This document shows, piece by piece, positions 27,031 through 35,057 of a stretch of 64,000 nt of DNA. Numbering within the stretch: the stretch's first letter is position 1; the number at the start of each line of letters is the position of its first letter. The notes beneath the pieces were generated by a model, which ran no database searches, was not told the DNA's origin, and saw nothing but the letters and a program-made list of their open reading frames with translations. Source of the stretch: Phormidium tenue FACHB-1050. GTDB taxonomy: Bacteria > Cyanobacteriota > Cyanobacteriia > Pseudanabaenales > Pseudanabaenaceae. The stretch is taken from positions 1 through 64,000 of the forward strand of contig NZ_JACJQY010000013.1 in assembly GCF_014696925.1 (NCBI RefSeq), read 5' to 3'. Position numbers and translations under genes: made by a program.

Positions 27031-28374
27031 ATGGGAATGTTCTCTCGCCGTAAATTTTTGACCACCGCAGGACTTTCTACTGTAAGTGCGATCGCTCTAA
27101 ATGCCTGTTCAGGAGGCGGTGAAGCTCCTAAAACAACGGACGCTACCACAAAGGCAAGTCCAGATGCGACAGCAACTTCTACCCCTAAAGTCAGTGCTGC
27201 CGACGCTCCAGAAACGACTAAAGCTAAGCTTGGGTTCATTGCTCTAACCGACTCCGCACCCCTCATTATTGCCAAAGAAAAAGGATTGTTTGAGAAATAC
27301 GGCATGAAGGATGTCGAAGTGCTCAAGCAAGCTTCTTGGGGAACTACCCGTGACAATATCGTCCTTGGCTCTGAGGCGGGTGGTATTGATGGCGCTCACA
27401 TTCTTTCTCCAATGCCTTACTTGATTGCTGAAGGCAAAATTACCAATGGCAACAAAGTGCCAATGTATATCTTGGCTAGATTGAACACCAACGGTCAAGC
27501 GATGTCGATCGCAAATGAGTTTAAAGAACTAAAAATCACTCTCAAGAGTGACACCCTCAAGGACAGCTTTGCCAAAATCAAGTCTGGCGGGAAAGAAGTC
27601 AAATGCGCTGTAACCTTCCCAGGTGGCAATCACGATCTTTGGATGCGTTATTGGCTAGCATCAAATGGTATTGATCCCAACACCGATGTCAGCACGATCG
27701 TTGTACCACCACCCCAAATGGTCGCCAACATGAAAGCTGGCAACATGCAAGCCTTCTGTGTCGGCGAACCTTGGAATGCCCGTCTAGTTGCTCAAAACGT
27801 TGGCTACACAGCATTTATTACTGGCGAATTCTGGAAAGATCATCCTGAAAAAGCCTTCACAATGCGTGGTGATTGGGTTGACAAGAATCCTAAAGCGACT
27901 AAAGCGATACTTGCAGCCGTTCTCGAAGCTCAAATCTGGTGTGAGAAGGCTGAGAACAAAGAAGAGATGTGCAAAATCATTGGTGCTGACAAGTGGCTCA
28001 AAGTTCCTCCCGCCGAGATTTTGGGTAGACTCCAAGGTAAGGTTGACTACGGTGATGGCAGAACCCTTGACAATCCCGATCTAGCGATGAAATTCTGGAA
28101 AGATAATGCTTCCTATCCATACAAGAGCCACGATCTTTGGTTTGTGACTGAAGATATGCGTTGGGGTTACTTTGATGCTGACACTGATGCCAAGAAGTTG
28201 GTAGATAAGGTTAACCGTGAAGATATCTGGAAAGAAGCGGCGAAGATGATTGGTGAAGAGGCGGCAATTCCGAAGAGTACTTCTCGCGGTATCGAGACTT
28301 TCTTTGATGGAGTCAAGTTCGATCCCGAAAATCCTAGCGAGTATCTGAAGGGACTGAAGATCAAGAAAGCGTAA
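27031..28374 (+). CDS. nrtA: Nitrate ABC transporter substrate-binding lipoprotein
   Basis: Binds nitrate/nitrite in the periplasm. A twin-arginine-like signal (SRRKFLTTAG) ends in a lipobox with Cys26 (ALNAC), followed by a Ser/Thr/Ala-rich tether and the NrtA domain (KLGFIALTDSAPLI, WLASNGIDPNTD, VGEPWNARLV). Length of 447 residues is normal. It lies 81 bases after nirA. The second half of NrtC is a homologue. Confidence 0.95.
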   Translation: MGMFSRRKFLTTAGLSTVSAIALNACSGGGEAPKTTDATTKASPDATATSTPKVSAADAPETTKAKLGFIALTDSAPLIIAKEKGLFEKYGMKDVEVLKQASWGTTRDNIVLGSEAGGIDGAHILSPMPYLIAEGKITNGNKVPMYILARLNTNGQAMSIANEFKELKITLKSDTLKDSFAKIKSGGKEVKCAVTFPGGNHDLWMRYWLASNGIDPNTDVSTIVVPPPQMVANMKAGNMQAFCVGEPWNARLVAQNVGYTAFITGEFWKDHPEKAFTMRGDWVDKNPKATKAILAAVLEAQIWCEKAENKEEMCKIIGADKWLKVPPAEILGRLQGKVDYGDGRTLDNPDLAMKFWKDNASYPYKSHDLWFVTEDMRWGYFDADTDAKKLVDKVNREDIWKEAAKMIGEEAAIPKSTSRGIETFFDGVKFDPENPSEYLKGLKIKKA

Positions 28375-28423
28375 TATCGATTATCGACAAAAGGCTGAGC
28401 AAAGTTCAGTCTTTCTTACCCGA

Positions 28424-28453
28424 AGTAGGGGCAATTCATGAATTGCCCCTACT
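28424..28453. repeat. GGGGCAATTCATGAATTGCCCC palindrome between nrtA and nrtB
   Basis: AGTAGGGGCAATTCATGAATTGCCCCTACT, a perfect 30-base palindrome. Its location behind nrtA suggests mRNA stabilisation or partial attenuation that raises NrtA relative to the membrane subunits. Confidence 0.7.
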
Positions 28454-28492
28454 TACGTCAAATTAATTACTTCCAATTTAGGAGACAAAAAA

Positions 28493-29422
28493 ATGGCAGC
28501 AGGCAGCATAACTTCTAAATTCACGCTTAATAACATAGGTGAATGGTTGCAACAGCAAGCAAAATATTTAATTCCACCATTGTTAGCGCTGGTCTTACTT
28601 TTATCGACTTGGCAAGTACTATGTTCTGGCAAGAAGCCCCCATTACCACCACCTGCAAAAGTTTGGGAAGAAACTCAACCATACATTTGGCATCCATTCT
28701 TTGACCGCGAATATTATGATGTCAATGCTAAAGAAAAAATTGATAGCCCTGCGCGTAAAGAACTCAAAGACAAAGTAACGATTGAACAAGGCTTGGGTGT
28801 CAAAACCATGATCAGCGTTCGGCGCGTGGCGATCGGTTACTCAGCCTCAGCGATTGTCGGTATTTCCCTAGGTATTGCGATCGGCACAAATGCTTTTCTG
28901 TATCGAGCTTTTGATCCAATCTTCCAAGTATTACGAACTATTCCACCTCTTGCATGGTTGCCGATCGCTTTAGCAGCGTTTAGTGGCATGAATGAATCTC
29001 TACAGACTATTGGGCTAAACGTCAACGAAGCAGCAGGGCTATTCGTGATTTTTGTCACTTCGATTTGGCCGATCCTCATGAATACGGCAGTGGGCGTGCA
29101 GCAGGTTCCTCAAGACTATCGCAACGTGTCAAGAGTATTGCGTCTCGGTAAATTTGATTACTTCATCACCATCTTGATGCCCTCGGCAGCACCCTATATC
29201 TTCACTGGTTTACGCATCGCTGTTGGTTTATCTTGGTTAGCGATCGTGGCTGCGGAAATGTTGACCGCAGGTGGTGGCATCGGCTTCTTTATTTGGGATA
29301 GTTACAATAGTGGCAAACAGAGCGAACTAATTCTTGCTCTGCTATATATCGGCTTAGTTGGTCTATTGCTTGACAAACTGGTTTACTACATTAGTAAATT
29401 TGCCGTCCAGTCAGATTCGTAA
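28493..29422 (+). CDS. nrtB: Nitrate ABC transporter permease
   Basis: An integral membrane subunit with about six hydrophobic segments and the EAA loop NEAAGLFVIFVTSIWPIL. The segment after the first membrane helix (residues 45-90, WHPFFDREYYDVNAKEK) is periplasmic, as in other NrtB proteins. A good ribosome-binding site (TTAGGAGAC) lies before the ATG. Length is 309 residues. Confidence 0.95.
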   Translation: MAAGSITSKFTLNNIGEWLQQQAKYLIPPLLALVLLLSTWQVLCSGKKPPLPPPAKVWEETQPYIWHPFFDREYYDVNAKEKIDSPARKELKDKVTIEQGLGVKTMISVRRVAIGYSASAIVGISLGIAIGTNAFLYRAFDPIFQVLRTIPPLAWLPIALAAFSGMNESLQTIGLNVNEAAGLFVIFVTSIWPILMNTAVGVQQVPQDYRNVSRVLRLGKFDYFITILMPSAAPYIFTGLRIAVGLSWLAIVAAEMLTAGGGIGFFIWDSYNSGKQSELILALLYIGLVGLLLDKLVYYISKFAVQSDS

Positions 29423-29494
29423 AATTCATCTTGTTGAACAAGGGGCTTAAGCCCCTTGTCTGTATAACATTCAATTAAACCTCGCTATAGCAAT

Positions 29495-30331
29495 ATGCAG
29501 ACATTAGATCTTACTGATAACAACCAGAAAAAAAATCAAGACCCTTTTTTAGTAATTGATGGAGTTTCCAAAGTTTACCAAACGGCTAGAGGTCCCTATA
29601 CCGTTCTCGAAGACGTGAACTTAACGGTATATGAAGGTGAATTTATTTGTGTGATCGGTCACTCTGGTTGCGGTAAATCAACATTGCTAAATATGGTGGC
29701 AGGTTTTAATAGACCGACTGCTGGAGAGATTTGCTTAAAGTCAAAACCAATTCTGCGTCCAGGGCCTGATCGCATGGTAGTTTTTCAAAACTATTCGCTA
29801 TTGCCTTGGATGACTGCCTTTGAGAATGTCTATCTTGCAGTAAAGCAAGTTTATACTGACAAATCCAAAGAAGAAAAGACGAAGATTGCCAAAGATAGTC
29901 TTGCTTTAGTGGGCTTAACTGAAGCAATGAATAAAAAGCCGAAACAGTTATCTGGTGGAATGCGCCAAAGGGTATCGATCGCCCGCGCATTGTCAATTCG
30001 TCCTGAAGTCCTAATCCTTGATGAACCCTTCGGCGCGTTAGATGTAATGACTCGTGAAGAGTTGCAAGAAGAACTACTCTCAATTTGGCGAGCCAATAAA
30101 GTAACAGCGCTGATGATCACCCATGACATCGATGAAGCATTATTCTTAGCCGATCGCGTTGTTCTCATGAGCAACGGGCCCGCCGCCCATATCGCTGAAG
30201 TTATTGACATACCCTTCTCGCGACCTCGCGATCGTAAAGCAATTTCTGACGATCCCCGCTATTACACTCTTCGCAACTACATTCTTGAATTTCTATATAG
30301 CCGTTTTGCATTAGCTGATGAGGCAGAGTAG
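29495..30331 (+). CDS. nrtD: Nitrate ABC transporter ATP-binding protein (NrtD)
   Basis: The stand-alone ATPase subunit: Walker A GHSGCGKST near residue 55, Q-loop VFQNYSLLPW, signature LSGGMRQRV and Walker B LILDEPFGALD. It has 278 residues and no fused binding domain, unlike NrtC. In the reference order nrtABCD it comes last; here it precedes nrtC. Confidence 0.93.
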   Translation: MQTLDLTDNNQKKNQDPFLVIDGVSKVYQTARGPYTVLEDVNLTVYEGEFICVIGHSGCGKSTLLNMVAGFNRPTAGEICLKSKPILRPGPDRMVVFQNYSLLPWMTAFENVYLAVKQVYTDKSKEEKTKIAKDSLALVGLTEAMNKKPKQLSGGMRQRVSIARALSIRPEVLILDEPFGALDVMTREELQEELLSIWRANKVTALMITHDIDEALFLADRVVLMSNGPAAHIAEVIDIPFSRPRDRKAISDDPRYYTLRNYILEFLYSRFALADEAE

Positions 30332-30408
30332 TTCCAGGAAAAAGGGGAAATAATCACCTATTACGCATCACCAATCCGCCATCACCAATTACCAATCACC
30401 AAACCATT

Positions 30409-32427
30409 ATGTCTGCATTCCTAGAAATCGATCACGTCAGTCGTGTTTTTAAGACCCAAAATGGGCAGCCATATGTTGCTGTCAAAGATGTCTATTTTGA
30501 GATGAAAGAAGGCGAATTCGTCTCGATTATTGGACATTCGGGCTGTGGTAAGTCAACGGTTCTAAATATCCTGTCAGGCTTAGATAAAGCTAGTGCTGGC
30601 GGTATTGTTTTGGAAGGAAGAGAAATCAACGAACCTGGTCCCGATCGCATGTTGGTGTTCCAAAACCATTCGCTATTACCTTGGTTAACGGTGCGTCAGA
30701 ATATTGGTTTGGCGGTGAATCGAGTCTTGAGAGATTTACCTAAAGAAGAGCGTCGTCGAATTATTCAAGAAAATATTGATTTAGTGGGGTTAAGTCACGC
30801 GGCAGATAAATATCCCAGAGAAATTTCAGGTGGCATGAAGCAAAGGGTCGGCATTGCTCGTGCTTTGTCGATAAAGCCAAAGATTTTATTGCTAGATGAA
30901 CCTTTTGGGGCGTTAGATGCATTGACCAGAGGTCGATTGCAGGAAAAGTTAATGCATATCTGCGATGAAAGTAAAATCTCGGCGGTCATGATTACCCATG
31001 ATGTTGATGAAGCTTTACTACTAAGCGATCGCATTGTCATGATGACCAACGGGCCAGAAGCGAAAATTGGACAGATTCTTACCGTTGATTTACCACATCC
31101 ACGCAAAAGGCTTGAGTCCGTCAATCACCCGAATTATTATCGACTCAGAGGTGAAGTTGTTAGCTTCCTCGATCGTCAGAAGCAAATCAAAATTGAACGC
31201 GCTAAAAATAAGAATACAGCAGCGATCAGTATGGGAAATATCGAAAAAACCAATCTCACAATTGGCTACATTCCTCTTACTGATTGCGCTCCCTTTGTGA
31301 TCGCTCAAGAGAAAGGGTTGTTTGCTAAGTATGGGCTAGACGTTACTCTCTCTAAAGAAAATAGCTGGAATGATCTTGCGGAAGGAATTCGCGAAGGTCG
31401 TCTCGATGCCGCGCAAATGGTTACAGGGATGCCCCTTGCGATTAGCCTTGGCATGGGTAGCAAGATCCCTGTCCCTGTAGTTACTTCTTTAACCTTGAGT
31501 CGTAATGGCAATGCAATCACCCTCGGTAATAGACTCCGTGATGAGGGCGTACATGATCTCGCTTCCCTAAAAACCTATGTCGATAAATTTGCGGATGCGT
31601 ACAATCCTGCGCTGGGAATGGTACACCATGCCTCAATGCACAACTTACTCCTGCGGCATTGGCTAGCTAGTGGGGGAATTCAACCAGATCAAGATGTGGA
31701 TGTCATCGTAATTCCACCGCCTCAGATGGTTTCTAACTTGATGGCAAACAATATCATCGGTTACTGTGTGGGTGAACCTTGGAATGTTCGTGCGGTCAAT
31801 AGTAATGTCGGCTTTGTGGTAGCGACGGATCTCGATATTTGGCGAGGACATCCAGAGAAAGTATTAGGTGTTCGTAAAGATTGGGCGGAACAATATCCCA
31901 ATACCCATTTGGAACTTGTCAAGGCTCTATTGGAAGCAGCGCAGTTCTGCGAACCGTTGGAAAATCGTGATGAAGTGGTGCTGACTTTGGCAAGTCCGAA
32001 ATACCTCAATCTTGATCCTGTATATATTCGCCCAGGATTTGCGGGGCCCTATCGCATCAACACGATGGAAGCGAAATATGAGCAAGATTTCTGCCAATTT
32101 GGGGTCGGGAACATGCCATCACGCAAAGAGCAGTTATGGGTGCTGGTGCAAATGGCGCGTTGGGGTTTAGTTAATTTCCCAGAAAATCACGCAGAAGTTA
32201 TTTATAACCTGCTTGCTACAAATGTCTATCAGCAAGCTGCGAAGGAGCTAGAGATTCCCATAATCGAAGAAGACAAATCGCCAATTGTTTTAGCCGATGG
32301 TTCAGTCTTTGATCCATCTGATCCGATCGCGGCTTTGCAATCCCTGCCATACTCACAATTCACTGAAACTAGCTATTTTGACCCCATTAAAGGTTTTGCC
32401 TCCAAAAAAGTAGCTGTTCGCCAATAG
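30409..32427 (+). CDS. nrtC: Nitrate ABC transporter ATP-binding protein fused to a NrtA-like regulatory domain (NrtC)
   Basis: Residues 1-265 form the second ATPase (GHSGCGKST near 44, ISGGMKQRV, LLLDEPFGALDALT). Residues 285-672 are homologous to NrtA (LTIGYIPLTDCAPFV, WLASGGIQPDQD, CVGEPWNVRAV) without a signal peptide. This domain is cytoplasmic and in known systems mediates inhibition of uptake by ammonium. Its presence identifies the transporter as nitrate/nitrite-specific. Confidence 0.95.
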   Translation: MSAFLEIDHVSRVFKTQNGQPYVAVKDVYFEMKEGEFVSIIGHSGCGKSTVLNILSGLDKASAGGIVLEGREINEPGPDRMLVFQNHSLLPWLTVRQNIGLAVNRVLRDLPKEERRRIIQENIDLVGLSHAADKYPREISGGMKQRVGIARALSIKPKILLLDEPFGALDALTRGRLQEKLMHICDESKISAVMITHDVDEALLLSDRIVMMTNGPEAKIGQILTVDLPHPRKRLESVNHPNYYRLRGEVVSFLDRQKQIKIERAKNKNTAAISMGNIEKTNLTIGYIPLTDCAPFVIAQEKGLFAKYGLDVTLSKENSWNDLAEGIREGRLDAAQMVTGMPLAISLGMGSKIPVPVVTSLTLSRNGNAITLGNRLRDEGVHDLASLKTYVDKFADAYNPALGMVHHASMHNLLLRHWLASGGIQPDQDVDVIVIPPPQMVSNLMANNIIGYCVGEPWNVRAVNSNVGFVVATDLDIWRGHPEKVLGVRKDWAEQYPNTHLELVKALLEAAQFCEPLENRDEVVLTLASPKYLNLDPVYIRPGFAGPYRINTMEAKYEQDFCQFGVGNMPSRKEQLWVLVQMARWGLVNFPENHAEVIYNLLATNVYQQAAKELEIPIIEEDKSPIVLADGSVFDPSDPIAALQSLPYSQFTETSYFDPIKGFASKKVAVRQ

Positions 32428-32441
32428 CTCAATAACAGTCT

Positions 32442-34607
32442 ATGTCTGCACCTATTCCTGCCTCAACCACACCCAAAATCGTCAAAACCCTCTGTCCATA
32501 TTGTGGTGTTGGTTGCGGTTTGGAGATTGTGGAAACAACTAATCAACCAACAGTCAAATTTCCTGATCGCTTCAAAGTCCGAGGCGATCGCAGCCATCCT
32601 TCCAGTCAGGGTATGGTCTGCGTCAAGGGCGCGACAATTGCTGAATCCATTCAAAAAGATCGACTATTGCATCCCATGATGCGTGATCGCCTTGATGATG
32701 AATTTCGACAGGTCAGTTGGGATGAAGCTTTAGATGCGATCGTCGGACAAATGCAACAAGCGATCGCCTCAAAGGGTGCAGATGCCCTTTGTATGTATGG
32801 TTCGGGACAGTTTCAAACCGAAGATTATTACATTGCTCAAAAGTTATTTAAAGGCTGTTTGGGAACCAATAACTTTGATGCTAATTCGCGGCTTTGTATG
32901 TCGTCAGCAGTTTCAGGCTATGCCAAAAGCTTCGGCTCCGATGGACCACCCTGTTGCTATGAAGATTTAGATATTACCGATTGTTTATTTGCGATCGGTA
33001 CAAATACCGCCGAATGTCATCCCATTATTTTCAATCGCTTTCGGAAACATCACAAAAAGAATCCAAACGTTAAGCTTATCGTCGTTGACCCTCGCCGTAC
33101 CCAAACCGCCGAGGTTGCAGATCTCCACTTAGCGATTCAACCTGGGACGGATATAGATTTATTAAATGGTATCGCCCATTTGTTATTGCAATGGGGAAAG
33201 TGCGATCGCCAATTTATTGAACAACACACCAATGGATTTGCCGAATTAGCAGAAATCACTCAACTCTATACACCCGAATTCGTGGCGCGTCGCTGTGGCA
33301 TTGATATTGCAGATTTGGAACTAGCCGCTAAATATTGGGCTGAGTCACCACGAGTTCTTTCCATTTGGTCAATGGGTGTCAATCAATCCACTCAAGGAAC
33401 AGCCAAAGTTCAATGCATCATTAATCTGCATTTGCTAACTGCTCAAATTGGCAAAGCTGGTGCTGGGCCTTTCTCATTGACGGGTCAGCCCAATGCGATG
33501 GGCGGTCGAGAAGCGGGTGGCTTAGCGCATTTACTCCCAGGATATAGATTCGTTACCAATCCTCAACACCGTGCCGAACTGGAAACATTTTGGGGTTTAC
33601 CGTCTGGGCGAATTTCCGACCAAGTCGGGCGCACGGCGTGGGATATGATTCGCGGTTTAGAAGCTGATGAAGTAGATTTTCTCTGGATTGCCGCCACAAA
33701 TCCCGCTGTTAGTTTTCCTGATCTGGTGAGAACGAAAGCGGCGCTAAGGCGATCGCCTTTTACTGTCTATCAAGATGCATATTATCCAATCGAAACCTCG
33801 GCTTTTGCTCATGTTCTCCTCCCCGCAACGCAATGGAGCGAAAAGACTGGCACAATGACCAATTCCGAGCGCTGTGTCACTCTCTGTCAAGCTTTTCAGT
33901 CTCCCCTCGGTGAGGCTCGTGATGACTGGGCAATTTTTGCTGAAGTCGGTCGCCGCCTTGGTTTTAATGACCAGTTCCAATTTCAAACTTCTGCTGAAGT
34001 TCATGCAGAGTTTGTGCAGATCACTCGCGATCGCCCCTGTGATATGACAGGTATTAGCCATGCAAAGCTTGCTAAAATGGGGGCGATACAATGGAATAGT
34101 TCCGATCAAAATCCCGATCAAGACCAAATTCACAATAAGCGTCTCTATACCGATCTTCAATTCCATACCAGCGATCGCAAGGCAAGATTTGGTGCTTATC
34201 ATTCCCAAGGTGTGTTTGAAACTCCTGATGAGCATTATCCATTTATTCTCACCACGGGTAGGCTATACGGGCATTGGCACACGCAAACCCGCACAGGTCG
34301 CATCGACAAAATCCGTCAGATGCATCCCAATCCCTTTATCGAAATTCACCCCAAGGATGCCAATAAGTTTGGTATTAATAATGGCGATCTAGTAGAAGTG
34401 CGATCGCGTCGCGGTTCTTCCAAATTTCCTGCACTGGTAACTGAGGCGATCGCAAGAGGCGTACTTTTTGTACCAATGCATTGGGGAACGCTCTGGGCAG
34501 ATAACGCAGAGGCGAATGCACTCACTCATCCTGAATCCGATCCTGACTCAAAGCAACCAGAATTAAAAGCCTGTGCGGTCGCGATCTCATTAGTTAATCC
34601 ACCTTAG
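32442..34607 (+). CDS. narB: Ferredoxin-nitrate reductase
   Basis: Reduces nitrate to nitrite with ferredoxin. The N-terminal [4Fe-4S] ligands are Cys18, Cys21, Cys25 (CPYCGVGC) and Cys60 (MVCVKG). The bis-MGD molybdenum domain follows ([31 protein letters not shown]), and a C-terminal MGD-binding barrel contains [17 protein letters not shown]. Length of 721 residues is normal. Only 14 bases separate it from nrtC, so it is the operon's last gene. Confidence 0.96.
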   Translation: MSAPIPASTTPKIVKTLCPYCGVGCGLEIVETTNQPTVKFPDRFKVRGDRSHPSSQGMVCVKGATIAESIQKDRLLHPMMRDRLDDEFRQVSWDEALDAIVGQMQQAIASKGADALCMYGSGQFQTEDYYIAQKLFKGCLGTNNFDANSRLCMSSAVSGYAKSFGSDGPPCCYEDLDITDCLFAIGTNTAECHPIIFNRFRKHHKKNPNVKLIVVDPRRTQTAEVADLHLAIQPGTDIDLLNGIAHLLLQWGKCDRQFIEQHTNGFAELAEITQLYTPEFVARRCGIDIADLELAAKYWAESPRVLSIWSMGVNQSTQGTAKVQCIINLHLLTAQIGKAGAGPFSLTGQPNAMGGREAGGLAHLLPGYRFVTNPQHRAELETFWGLPSGRISDQVGRTAWDMIRGLEADEVDFLWIAATNPAVSFPDLVRTKAALRRSPFTVYQDAYYPIETSAFAHVLLPATQWSEKTGTMTNSERCVTLCQAFQSPLGEARDDWAIFAEVGRRLGFNDQFQFQTSAEVHAEFVQITRDRPCDMTGISHAKLAKMGAIQWNSSDQNPDQDQIHNKRLYTDLQFHTSDRKARFGAYHSQGVFETPDEHYPFILTTGRLYGHWHTQTRTGRIDKIRQMHPNPFIEIHPKDANKFGINNGDLVEVRSRRGSSKFPALVTEAIARGVLFVPMHWGTLWADNAEANALTHPESDPDSKQPELKACAVAISLVNPP

Positions 34608-34615
34608 TGGATTTA

Positions 34616-34732
34616 TATAGCAAAAAAAGAGTTAGCTAGTACAAACCAAAACCCAAGAATCGAGTGGCGGCGCGAAGCGCCGCCACTCGATTCTTGGGTT
34701 TTATGTCCTAAGAAAAACTTGCTTTGCTATAG
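34616..34732. repeat. Family A palindromic element (copy A6) after narB
   Basis: Ends TATAGCAAAAAAAG and CTTGCTTTGCTATA. Core hairpin 34648-34702, arms AAAACCCAAGAATCGAGTGG around CGGCGC-GAA-GCGCCG. It could stop transcription of the nitrate operon. Confidence 0.8.
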
Positions 34733-34790
34733 CTCCAAAACCTTTTCCTGTGACTGATGTAAAATGAAAACATTGGTAAACTTGGTAATG

Positions 34791-34907
34791 TATAGCTATA
34801 GCCACCTGTATCAGAACAAATCAAAACCCAGATAGTGTGAGGCGGCGCGAAGCGCCGCCTCACACTATCTGGGTTTTATGTCCTAACAAGAATGGCGACA
34901 GCTATAA
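34791..34907. repeat. Family A palindromic element (copy A7)
   Basis: Ends TATAGCTATAGCC and GGCGACAGCTATA. Core hairpin 34823-34877, arms AAAACCCAGATAGTGTGAGG around CGGCGC-GAA-GCGCCG. The same variable stem bases occur in copy A9 at 44095. The rest of the narB-polA gap (to 35057) holds imperfect inverted repeats ACATTGCTTTG/CAAAGCAATGT and CTTGAAAAGGA/TCCTTTTCAAG. Confidence 0.8.
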
Positions 34908-35057
34908 ATAATTTACATTGCTTTGTTTGATCGCAAAGCAATGTAAGGTAGCTTGAAAAGGAAGAAAGGAAGATCCGCATTTTCCTCCTTTTCAAGGCGA
35001 GATTAAGAGGCGTAAATGTAGAAATTTATGCCAAGTCGGGACTGCCAACAAAATCTC

